Source of the DNA: Thermus neutrinimicus
GTDB taxonomy: Bacteria > Deinococcota > Deinococci > Deinococcales > Thermaceae
DNA: 64,000 nucleotides
Direction of reading: 5' to 3'
Assembly (NCBI RefSeq): GCF_022760955.1
Contig: NZ_JAKTNU010000001.1
Location: 306,232-370,231 of the forward strand
In this document: piece by piece, positions 25,219-32,183 of the stretch
Numbering within the stretch: the first letter of the stretch is position 1
How the letters are laid out: each line of letters opens with the position of its first letter
Translations under genes and position numbers: made by a program
Notes under the pieces: model-generated
The model's input: only the letters and a program-made list of their open reading frames with translations
Told to the model about the DNA's origin: nothing
The model's database searches: none

Positions 25219-26580
25219 ATGCACGCCCACGTGATCCTGGCCGCCGGGCAGGGGACCCGCATGAAGTCCCGCCTGCCCAAGGTGCTCCATCCCCTTCTCG
25301 GCAAGCCCATGCTGGCCTATGCGGTGGAAACCGCCCTGGCCCTGGAACCCCAGAGGCTGGTGGTGGTGGTGGGGCATGGGGCCGAGCAGGTGACGGAAGC
25401 CCTAAAGCCCTATCCGGTGGAGGTGGCGGTGCAAAGGGAGCAGCTCGGCACCGCCCACGCCCTTTTGCAGGCGGAGCCCCTCTTGCAAGGCTTCCCCGGC
25501 CCCATCCTGGTCACCCAGGGGGACACCCCCCTGCTGCGCCCGGAAACCCTAAGGGCCCTTCTGGAAAGGGTGCAGGAGGGGGCAGGGATGGCCCTCCTCA
25601 CCGTGGAGCTTTCTGACCCCACCGGCTACGGCCGCATCCTGCGCCGGGGGGAGGAGGTCTTGGGCAGCGTGGAGGAAAAGGATGCCTCCCCTGAGATCAA
25701 GGCCATCCGGGAGGTGAACGCCGGGGCCTATGCCTTTGACGGCCTCCTCTTCCAGGCCCTAAGGGAGGTGGGAAACGAAAACGCCGCCCGGGAGTACTAC
25801 CTTCCGGACCTCATCGCCATCTACCGGGCAAAGGGGCGGAAGGTGGCGGCGGTGAAGGGGGTGGCGGAGGAGGCCCTTGGGGTGAACACCCGGGAGGAGC
25901 TTTCCCGGGTGGAAGGGGTGCTCCTCCATGCCTTGCGCCGGGAGTGGATGCGAAGGGGGGTGCGCATGATCCTTCCCGAGAGCATCTACCTGGAGGCCAG
26001 CGTGGAACTGGCCCCCGACGTGACCCTCTGGCCGGGGGTGGTGCTTAAGGGGCAAACCCGGGTCGGCGAGGGGGCGGAGGTGGGGCCCTATGCGGTCCTC
26101 GAGGACACCCTCCTGGAACCCGGGGCCCGGGTCCTGGCCCACACCGTGGCCCAGGGGGCGGTGATCGGCAGGGGGGCCGACGCCGGCCCCTTCGCCCGGC
26201 TACGCCCGGGGGCAGTCCTTGGGGAAGGGGCCCACGTGGGCAACTTCGTGGAGGTGAAGAATAGCCTCCTCCACCCGGGGGTCAAGGCGGGGCATCTGGC
26301 CTATCTGGGGGATGCGGAGGTGGGGGAGGGCACCAACATCGGGGCGGGGGTCATCACCGCCAACTACGATGGGAAGCGCAAGCACAAGACCTTCATCGGC
26401 AAGGGAGCCTTCATCGGTTCCAACAGCGTGTTGGTGGCCCCGGTGCGGGTGGGGGATGGGGCCATGGTGGGGGCGGGAAGCGTGGTCACCCACGATGTGC
26501 CCGAGGATGCCTTGGCCATCGCCCGGGAGCGGCAGCGGAACCTATTGGGCTATGCCCGCAGGAAACGGGAGGAGGGCTGA
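25219..26580 (+). CDS. glmU: Bifunctional GlmU (GlcN-1-P acetyltransferase / GlcNAc-1-P uridyltransferase)
   Basis: 453 residues, normal length. Makes UDP-GlcNAc for peptidoglycan and surface polymers. The N-terminal pyrophosphorylase domain begins VILAAGQGTRMKSRLPKVLH, with QGDTPLL for metal and uridine binding. From about residue 245 the left-handed beta-helix hexapeptides appear (PDVTLWPGVVLKGQTRVGEGAEVGP). The acetyltransferase site includes the GHLAYLGDAEVGEGTNIGAG region and NYDGKRKHKT. Cytoplasmic. Leaderless -10 upstream. Confidence 0.96.
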   Translation: MHAHVILAAGQGTRMKSRLPKVLHPLLGKPMLAYAVETALALEPQRLVVVVGHGAEQVTEALKPYPVEVAVQREQLGTAHALLQAEPLLQGFPGPILVTQGDTPLLRPETLRALLERVQEGAGMALLTVELSDPTGYGRILRRGEEVLGSVEEKDASPEIKAIREVNAGAYAFDGLLFQALREVGNENAAREYYLPDLIAIYRAKGRKVAAVKGVAEEALGVNTREELSRVEGVLLHALRREWMRRGVRMILPESIYLEASVELAPDVTLWPGVVLKGQTRVGEGAEVGPYAVLEDTLLEPGARVLAHTVAQGAVIGRGADAGPFARLRPGAVLGEGAHVGNFVEVKNSLLHPGVKAGHLAYLGDAEVGEGTNIGAGVITANYDGKRKHKTFIGKGAFIGSNSVLVAPVRVGDGAMVGAGSVVTHDVPEDALAIARERQRNLLGYARRKREEG

Positions 26581-26661
26581 TCCCAGCCCGGTGCCACCGC
26601 TTTCCCAAGGCCGGGGTGGGGAAGGATAAGAAAGGCTTCACCCTCATTTCAGGCCAGGTGG

Positions 26662-26667
26662 TAAACT
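26662..26667 (+). promoter_or_regulatory. -10 box of tatAC, leaderless geometry
   Basis: TAAACT, exactly 7 nt before the ATG at 26675, with a weak TTCACC -35 at about 19-nt spacing. The 94 nt between glmU and tatA hold no other signal I can name. Confidence 0.5.
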
Positions 26668-26674
26668 AGGAAAT

Positions 26675-26998
26675 ATGAACCTGGGCATGCCGGAAATCCT
26701 GGTGATCCTGGTGGTGGCCCTCCTCATCTTCGGGCCCAAGAAGCTCCCCGAGCTTGGCCGTTCCTTGGGCCAGAGCATCCGGGAGTTCAAGCGGGGGGCT
26801 CAGGAGATCCGCGAGGAGCTGGAGAAGAGCGTGGACGTGCGGGAAGATAAGGGCCCCGAAGGGGCTAGGTTGGCTAGGGAAGATAAGGGCCCCGAAGGGG
26901 CTAGGCTGGCTAGGGAGGAGCTAAAGCCCAAGCCCGTTTCTGAGGCTCCCAGCAAGGCCCCGGAGGTTAGCGAAGCGCAAGAGGAGCGCAAGGCTTGA
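26675..26998 (+). CDS. tatA: Twin-arginine translocase subunit TatA
   Basis: 107 residues. A short N-terminal transmembrane helix (PEILVILVVALLIFG), the hinge FGPKKLPELGRSLGQSIREFKRG and an amphipathic helix are canonical TatA. The C-terminal tail carries two copies of a 12-residue repeat (KGPEGARLARED then KGPEGARLAREE, residues about 57-82) encoded by a 36-bp tandem repeat also found in trpG. The tail is dispensable in the family, which may explain why the insertion is tolerated. tatC overlaps by TTGA. Confidence 0.93.
   Translation: MNLGMPEILVILVVALLIFGPKKLPELGRSLGQSIREFKRGAQEIREELEKSVDVREDKGPEGARLAREDKGPEGARLAREELKPKPVSEAPSKAPEVSEAQEERKA
26841..26912 (+). repeat. 36-bp tandem repeat (2 copies) inside tatA
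   Basis: Units 26841-26876 and 26877-26912 differ at one base. The core GGGCCCCGAAGGGGCTAGG can fold as a GCCCC/GGGGC hairpin with a GAA loop. A 33-base stretch is identical to the unit in trpG near 48791. Each unit is 12 codons long and keeps the frame. Confidence 0.9.
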
Positions 26999-27738
26999 AG
27001 GAAGCACCCCTGGTTGAACACCTCGAGGAGCTCCGGACCCGCATCCTCTGGTCCCTGTTGGCCTGGGTGGTGGGCACGGGGGTGGCCTGGAGCTTCAGGG
27101 TCCAGCTTCTGGAGTGGCTGAAGCGTCCCTTGGACCTGGCGGCCAAGCAGAACAGCATCCAGGTGAACCTCATCGTCTTGGACATCACCGAGCCCTTCTT
27201 GGTTTCCTTGAAGGTGGCGGCCTTCGGGGGACTGGTGTTGGCCCTGCCCTTCATCGTCTACCAGGTCTGGGCCTTCATCGCCCCTGGGCTTTACGAGCAC
27301 GAGAAGCGCCTGGCGGCGCCCTTCTTGCTGGGGGCGGGGTTTAGCTTTGCCGCGGGAGCCCTTTTCGCCTACTATGGCTTCCTGCCCTTCGCCATCCCCT
27401 TTCTCTTGGGCTTTCTGGGCGAGGTCATCACCCCGCAGATCTCCATCGGCCGTTACATGGGCCAGGTCCTCATGATGATGGGGGTCATGGGCCTGGTCTT
27501 TGAGATGCCGGTGGTGAGCTATCTGCTGGCCCGCCTGGGGATCCTTTCCTCCGCTTTCTTGGCCCGCAATTGGCGGATCGCCGTGGTCCTCCTCCTCACC
27601 CTGGCGGCCCTCATCACCCCCACGGTGGACGTGGTGTCCTTGGCCATCGTCACCGGGCCCCTTCTGGTCCTCTACTGGGTCTCCGTGCTGGTGGCCAGGG
27701 TGGCGGAGCGGGCTAGGCCCAAGGAAGAAGCCGCTTGA
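26995..27738 (+). CDS. tatC: Sec-independent translocase subunit TatC
   Basis: 247 residues from TTG 26995, which overlaps the tatA stop (TTGA). The N-terminus EAPLVEHLEELRTRILWSL has the family HLxELRxR motif with the Glu that reads the twin-arginine signal. Six transmembrane helices are visible, with the periplasmic FxxPGLYxHEKR segment as FIAPGLYEHEKR. Together with TatA it forms the export channel for folded proteins. No TatB is seen, consistent with a minimal TatAC system. Confidence 0.95.
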   Translation: MKEAPLVEHLEELRTRILWSLLAWVVGTGVAWSFRVQLLEWLKRPLDLAAKQNSIQVNLIVLDITEPFLVSLKVAAFGGLVLALPFIVYQVWAFIAPGLYEHEKRLAAPFLLGAGFSFAAGALFAYYGFLPFAIPFLLGFLGEVITPQISIGRYMGQVLMMMGVMGLVFEMPVVSYLLARLGILSSAFLARNWRIAVVLLLTLAALITPTVDVVSLAIVTGPLLVLYWVSVLVARVAERARPKEEAA

Positions 27739-27766
27739 CACCTCTCGGGGCTTTGCCCCATAGAAT
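27735..27766 (+). promoter_or_regulatory. DAHP synthase promoter with hairpin in the spacer
   Basis: TTGACA (27735-27740) and TAGAAT (27761-27766) are 20 nt apart, or 18-19 nt if CATAGA or ATAGAA is the -10. GGGGCTTTGCCCC (27747-27759) in the spacer is a perfect 5-bp hairpin. The ATG begins 5 nt after the -10. The long spacer lowers confidence. Confidence 0.45.
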
Positions 27767-27771
27767 AGCCC

Positions 27772-28836
27772 ATGGACGAGCGCATCCTGGCCCTGCGCAA
27801 GGAGGTGGACCGGGTTAACCGGGAGATCCTGCGCCTCCTCTCCGAACGGGGAAGGCTGGTGCAGGAGATCGGCCGCATCCAGACCGAGCTTGGCCTACCC
27901 CACTACGACCCCAAGCGGGAGGAGGAGATGCTGGCCTACTTGACCGCGGAAAACCCCGGTCCCTTCCCCCCGGAAATCATCCGCAAGCTTTTTAAGGAGA
28001 TCTTCAAGGCCAGCCTGGACCTCGAGGAGCGGGAGGACCAGAAGAAGTTCCTCTACTCCCGCAAGCACAAGCCCGAGCCCACCCGGGTGCGGGTGGGGCC
28101 CGTGACCTTTGGGGAGAAGCCCCTCCTCATCGCTGGACCCTGCTCCATCGAGTCCGAGGAGCAGATAATGGAAACCGCCCGCTTCCTTTCCGCCAAAGGG
28201 GTCAGGGTCTTAAGGGGCGGGGCCTTCAAGCCCCGGACCAGCCCCTATGGCTTCCAGGGCCTGGGGGTGGAGGGGCTAAGGCTCGGCCGCAAGGCGGCGG
28301 AGGCCTTCGGCATGGTCTTCGTCACCGAGGTCATGGACACCCGGGACGTGGAGGTGGTGGCGGAGTACGCGGATATCCTCCAGATCGGGGCCCGGAACAT
28401 GCAGAACTTCCCCCTCCTCAAGGAGGTGGGCCGCTCGGGCAAGCCCGTCCTTCTCAAGAGGGGGCTTTCCGCCACCATGGAGGAGTGGTTCTACGCCGCC
28501 GAGTACATCCTGAGCCAGGGCAACGAGCAGGTGATCCTGGCGGAAAGGGGCATCCGCACCTTTGAGCGTTGGACGCGAAACACCCTGGACCTTTCCGCCG
28601 TGGCTTTGGCCAAGCAGGAAACCCACCTGCCGGTGGTGGTGGACGTGACCCATGCCGCCGGACGCACGGACCTCCTGGCTCCCCTGGCCCGGGCGGCCTT
28701 GGCGGTGGGGGCGGATGGGGTGCACGTGGAGGTCCACCCTAACCCCAAGGTGGCCCTTTCCGATAACCAACAGCAGATGGACCTCGGGCAGTTTGAGGCC
28801 TTCCTAAAGGCCATAGAGGACCTCCTAGGGGCGTGA
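27772..28836 (+). CDS. aroF: Bifunctional chorismate mutase / DAHP synthase (type I-beta)
   Basis: 354 residues. The first 90 form a chorismate mutase domain ([31 protein letters not shown]). The rest is DAHP synthase, which joins PEP and erythrose 4-phosphate: [38 protein letters not shown] and the metal-binding VTHAAGR region. It is the first step of the shikimate route feeding the trp genes at 46928. The fused mutase domain usually mediates feedback control by prephenate or chorismate. The ferredoxin gene starts at the base after its stop. Confidence 0.93.
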   Translation: MDERILALRKEVDRVNREILRLLSERGRLVQEIGRIQTELGLPHYDPKREEEMLAYLTAENPGPFPPEIIRKLFKEIFKASLDLEEREDQKKFLYSRKHKPEPTRVRVGPVTFGEKPLLIAGPCSIESEEQIMETARFLSAKGVRVLRGGAFKPRTSPYGFQGLGVEGLRLGRKAAEAFGMVFVTEVMDTRDVEVVAEYADILQIGARNMQNFPLLKEVGRSGKPVLLKRGLSATMEEWFYAAEYILSQGNEQVILAERGIRTFERWTRNTLDLSAVALAKQETHLPVVVDVTHAAGRTDLLAPLARAALAVGADGVHVEVHPNPKVALSDNQQQMDLGQFEAFLKAIEDLLGA

Positions 28837-29778
28837 ATGGGCTTTTTGGATAACCTTCTGAACGCCTTCCTCAAGGCCACGGACCCCAGGCCTAGGTACA
28901 CGGAAACCCGTTGCCTCCTCTACAAGAACAGCGTGGGGGGGTGCGACCGTTGCTACCAGGCCTGTCCCAAGGGGGCGGTGCGCCTGGAAAGCTTCCGGGT
29001 GGAGCTGGACGAGGTGCTCTGCACCGGGTGTGGCCTGTGCACGGGGGTCTGCCCGGGGGTGGCCCTGGAGTATCCCTTGGGGGGTATCCAGGAGGCCTTG
29101 ATCCGCGGCAAGGGGCAGATCCGTTGCTCCAAGGCGGAGGGCAAGGGGGAGGAGGTCTTGTGCCTGGGCCGCCTGACCCCAGGGCTTTTGGCGGAGGCGG
29201 GAAGCCGCTTTGGTAGGGTTGTTCTGGCCCGGGGGGAGTGCGCTAGCTGTAGGATCGGGGGGCCTTTCGTGCCCGAGCACTTGGAGGCGATGGTGGAGGA
29301 GGCCCAGCGCTACCACCCCGTGGAGGTGCAGGTGGTGCAGGGGGAGCTTCCCGGGGAGAAGGTGGGCCGTAGGGAGCTCTTCCAGGCCCTTATGGGAAGC
29401 GCCAAGCGCACCGCCGCCGACCTGGTGCCCGAGCCTCCCCTGGCCGCGGAACCGGAGGAGAAGGGCCTGCCGGCGGAGCTTCGCCTACGCCTTCTTGCCG
29501 CCGGGCGGGCTTCTGAGGTGCGCTGGCCCAGGATCCGGGTGGAGGAGGGGTGCACCCTTTGCCCGGTCTGCACCAACGTCTGCCCCACGGAGGCGGTCTA
29601 TAGGGTGCGGGAGGGGGAGGAGTACGCCTTAAGGCTGAAGGTGGAAGCCTGCACGGGATGCGGGGCTTGTGTGGAAAGCTGCCCGCCCCAGGTGATCCGC
29701 CTCGAGGCGGCGGGTAAGGAGGAGATACTCCAGGAACTTGAGCTTTACCGGGGAAAGCCCCCCTGGTACGACCTATAG
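28837..29778 (+). CDS. Multi-cluster 4Fe-4S ferredoxin-type protein
   Basis: 313 residues with four ferredoxin-like motifs: CDRCYQACP and CTGCGLCTGVCP near the N-terminus (Cys36-72), CTLCPVCTNVCP and CTGCGACVESCP near the C-terminus (about 238-290). The middle holds extra Cys pairs (RCSKAE, CASCR). No transmembrane segment. It looks like an electron carrier or a subunit of an oxidoreductase whose catalytic partner is not adjacent. It directly follows the DAHP synthase gene; a functional link is not evident. Confidence 0.82.
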   Translation: MGFLDNLLNAFLKATDPRPRYTETRCLLYKNSVGGCDRCYQACPKGAVRLESFRVELDEVLCTGCGLCTGVCPGVALEYPLGGIQEALIRGKGQIRCSKAEGKGEEVLCLGRLTPGLLAEAGSRFGRVVLARGECASCRIGGPFVPEHLEAMVEEAQRYHPVEVQVVQGELPGEKVGRRELFQALMGSAKRTAADLVPEPPLAAEPEEKGLPAELRLRLLAAGRASEVRWPRIRVEEGCTLCPVCTNVCPTEAVYRVREGEEYALRLKVEACTGCGACVESCPPQVIRLEAAGKEEILQELELYRGKPPWYDL

Positions 29779-29781
29779 AAT
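29776..29781 (+). promoter_or_regulatory. -10 box of mce, overlapping upstream stop codon
   Basis: TAGAAT, whose TAG is the stop codon of the ferredoxin gene, ends 6 nt before the ATG at 29788. Leaderless geometry; -35 not clear. Confidence 0.45.
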
Positions 29782-29787
29782 CCTCCC

Positions 29788-30189
29788 ATGCGGCTGCACC
29801 ACGTGGGCATTGCGGTGGAGAGCTTGGAGGAGGCCAAGGCCCGGTATGGGCTTTTGGGCTTCGGCGTGGTGGCGGAAGGGGAGGTGGCCTCCCAGGGGGT
29901 GCGGGTGGCCATGCTCCGGGGGAAGGGGGAGACCCTTTTGGAGCTCCTCGCCCCTTTGGGGCCGGATACCCCGGTGGGGCGCTTCCTGGCCAAGCGGGGC
30001 CCTGGGCTTCACCATCTGGCCTTCGCCACCTCCCGGATTGAGGAGGAGCTGGCCCGGCTGAAGGCGGCAGGGGCCAGGCTCATCGACGAGGTCCCCCGTC
30101 CGGGTTTTGGCGGGCACCGGGTGGCCTTCCTCCACCCCAGCTTTGGCCTTGGGGTGCTTTGGGAACTGGTGGAGACGGAGGGTGCGTAG
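29788..30189 (+). CDS. mce: Methylmalonyl-CoA epimerase
   Basis: 133 residues, single vicinal-oxygen-chelate (glyoxalase) fold duplicated internally. Begins RLHHVGIAVESLEEAKARYGLLGF; metal-ligand candidates are the N-terminal His, His in GLHHLAFA and Glu in LWELVE. It interconverts (R)- and (S)-methylmalonyl-CoA in propionyl-CoA metabolism. The mutase and carboxylase genes are not in this window. The VanZ gene overlaps its last 8 nt. Confidence 0.88.
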   Translation: MRLHHVGIAVESLEEAKARYGLLGFGVVAEGEVASQGVRVAMLRGKGETLLELLAPLGPDTPVGRFLAKRGPGLHHLAFATSRIEEELARLKAAGARLIDEVPRPGFGGHRVAFLHPSFGLGVLWELVETEGA

Positions 30190-30535
30190 GCCAGGGTTCC
30201 GCTGGGTGCCGGCCCTCCTCGCCTTGGGGGAGATGGGGCTACTTTGGTGGCTTTCGGACCAGCCCGCCACCGGGATGGGCTTGCCCCATCCCTGGGACAA
30301 GGGGGCCCATTTCGCCGCCTATGGGCTTTTGGGCTTCCTCCTGGGGATGGCCCTTGGGGATTTCCGCCCCGCCTTTTTCCTGGCGGCCCTCTACGGGGTG
30401 GTGGACGAGGCGCACCAGAGCCTCGTCCCGGGGCGGGAGGCCTTCGGCTGGGACCTGGTGGCGGACTTCCTGGGGGCTTACCTGGGGGCTAGGTGGGGGG
30501 GTAGATGGGGAGCTCCAAAAGCCTTCCCCCCTTAG
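30182..30535 (+). CDS. VanZ-like membrane protein
   Basis: 117 residues from GTG 30182 with GGAG-rich sequence just upstream. Motifs DKGAHFAAYGLLGFLLGMALG and VVDEAHQSLVPGREAFGWDLVADFLGAYLGA are typical of VanZ proteins, which have three or four transmembrane segments. The role is unknown; VanZ itself gives low-level teicoplanin resistance. The upstream part of the open frame (from 30107) lies within mce and is rejected. The 3' 47 nt overlap the convergent SDR gene. Confidence 0.8.
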   Translation: MRRPGFRWVPALLALGEMGLLWWLSDQPATGMGLPHPWDKGAHFAAYGLLGFLLGMALGDFRPAFFLAALYGVVDEAHQSLVPGREAFGWDLVADFLGAYLGARWGGRWGAPKAFPP

Positions 30536-31172
30536 CGGAGGCGGCCAGGAGGATGGCCTCGGCGATGAGCTCAGGGGCGATCCAGCGGCTGGGATCGGCC
30601 TCCGGCATGGCCTTCCGGTTGGCCTCGGTGTCCAGGGTGCCCATGGGGTAGAGGAGAAGGAAGCGCACCCCCTGCACCTCCCCTTGGAGGGAGCGGACCA
30701 GGCTGCCCAGGGCGGTCTTGGCCATGGTGTAAAGGGCTTTTCCCGGGCCTATCCCCGTCCAGGCGGGTCCGGCGGCGATGGCGGCGAAAAACCCTTGGCC
30801 TCGAGTCTCTAGGTAGGGCAGGGTGGCCCTGAGGAGGTTGAAGGTGGTGCGCAGGTTCAGGTCCAGAAGCCAGTCGTAAAGCCCAGGGTCCGAGTCCAGG
30901 AAGCGCCCGGCGGCAAACCCCCCCACGGTGTGCACCACCCCAAAAAGGGGCGCCTCCCGCTCCACAAAGCGGGCCAAGGCCTCGGCCTCCTCGAGCCGGG
31001 TGAGGTCGGCCACGAAGGTCCTGGCCCCGTAGGCCCGGGCCCGTTCCGCCATGCGTTCCTCCCGGGGGTCGGAGAGGAAAAGCCGGGCCCCGGCCCGATG
31101 AAGGGCAGGGATCACCGCCCGGGCCAAGGCTCCGCCAGCCCCCGTGACCAAGAAGGCTTTACCCTGGAGCAT
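30489..31172 (-). CDS. Atypical short-chain dehydrogenase/reductase
   Basis: 227 residues. Rossmann start KAFLVTGAGGALARAV is shifted from the classical TGxxxGxG, and Asp35 is kept. Tyr148 and Lys152 (ALYTMAKTAL) are present, but the position of the catalytic Ser reads AAIAAGPAW, so Ser appears to be Ala. It may be an impaired or unusual SDR. It starts 3 nt after the lipoprotein gene of the lpt operon and may be cotranscribed, although TAGAAT at 31178-31183 is a possible own -10. Confidence 0.78.
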   Translation of the reverse strand: MLQGKAFLVTGAGGALARAVIPALHRAGARLFLSDPREERMAERARAYGARTFVADLTRLEEAEALARFVEREAPLFGVVHTVGGFAAGRFLDSDPGLYDWLLDLNLRTTFNLLRATLPYLETRGQGFFAAIAAGPAWTGIGPGKALYTMAKTALGSLVRSLQGEVQGVRFLLLYPMGTLDTEANRKAMPEADPSRWIAPELIAEAILLAASAKGGRLLELPIYPPT

Positions 31173-31175
31173 GCC

Positions 31176-32183
31176 TCATTCTACCGGGATGAAGGCCAGG
31201 GAAGTGGGGCTAAAGCCCAAACCTTGGTTGCGGAGGAAGAGAGGCGGGGAGGGCACCAGATCGTAGACTTCCAGGGTTTGCCCCTGTACCAGGTAAAGGT
31301 AACCGTCCTGGCCCACCAGCCCGGCGGCGTAGGTGCGGTACTCCTGCTGCACCGGGGATTCCCTGGGCAAGAGCACCTGGAACCCCCGGCCGTAGACCAC
31401 CACCCCCCCCACGGGGTCCAGGGCCAGGCGGCTTTCTTGGGGAAAGTCCCCCAGGACCTTGCGGCTGGACAAGGAATCCCCTTCCAGGGTGTAAAGCCGC
31501 ACCTCGGCCAAGGTGGCGGCAAGGCCCAGCAGGCGTCCTTGAGGGCGGTCCAGCCTTAAGTCGTAAGGGCCTTGGCTCGCCTGGGGGTCCAAGGGCTTTT
31601 CCAGGCTGGGAGTACCCGAAGGGTTCTGGACGGGGCGGTAGCCCAGGGCCTGCTGGGTTATGTAGGCCAGAAGCTCCTCCCCTCCTTGGGGGAAAAGGGC
31701 CAGGCGTACCCCCGGGGGAAGGCCGGTGAGGTCGGCCTCCTCGAGGTCCCCTGAGGCGTCCAGGTTCCAGAGGAAGGCCCTTCCTGCCCTTGGGCAGTGG
31801 GCGAGAAGCCGGTTTTGCCCAAGCCGCAGGTACCCCTCGGCGCAGTCCACCCCGCTGGGGAAGGCCGCCTGGGTGGGGGAGGGTTGGGGGACGGCGTCTT
31901 CCGTGAAGCCTTGGGTGGGGTAGGCCTCGAGGCGGTCGGGGAAAAGGAGGTAGAGCCTCCCGAAGGCCTGGCTATAGGCCAGGTCCTGAAGGCCCGGGGT
32001 GGTCCAGGCGCCCACGGGGGTGGCGGTGCCCCCTTGAAGCCCCTGGGCCCGGTAAAAGCGCACCTCCCCCTCCCCTCCCATGGCCACCAGGGCGGGAAGG
32101 GGAGGTTCCTGGCTTCCCGTGCAGGCGCCCAGGAAAAAGGCCAGCACCCCTATGACCGGGTAAAAGGGCCAAATCCGCCTCAT
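31176..32183 (-). CDS. Lipoprotein, possible beta-propeller
   Basis: 335 residues from ATG 32183. Signal peptide with lipobox FLGAC (Cys21), so a substrate for Lgt. The mature part has repeated short strands such as GEVRFYRAQG, FGRLYLLFPDRLEAYP, RPQGRLLGLAATLAEVRLYTLEG and GYLYLVQGQTLEVYD, suggestive of a beta-propeller. No catalytic motif seen. The start overlaps the lptD-like stop (ATGA), so it is the fourth gene of the lpt operon and may help outer-membrane assembly (inference). The longer frame upstream of 32183 lies inside lptD and is rejected. Confidence 0.78.
   Translation of the reverse strand: MRRIWPFYPVIGVLAFFLGACTGSQEPPLPALVAMGGEGEVRFYRAQGLQGGTATPVGAWTTPGLQDLAYSQAFGRLYLLFPDRLEAYPTQGFTEDAVPQPSPTQAAFPSGVDCAEGYLRLGQNRLLAHCPRAGRAFLWNLDASGDLEEADLTGLPPGVRLALFPQGGEELLAYITQQALGYRPVQNPSGTPSLEKPLDPQASQGPYDLRLDRPQGRLLGLAATLAEVRLYTLEGDSLSSRKVLGDFPQESRLALDPVGGVVVYGRGFQVLLPRESPVQQEYRTYAAGLVGQDGYLYLVQGQTLEVYDLVPSPPLFLRNQGLGFSPTSLAFIPVE
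31178..31183 (-). promoter_or_regulatory. -10-like TAGAAT before the SDR gene
   Basis: TAGAAT spanning the last codons (GTA GAA TGA) of the upstream lipoprotein gene, 5 nt before the ATG at 31172. No clear -35. Confidence 0.35.
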
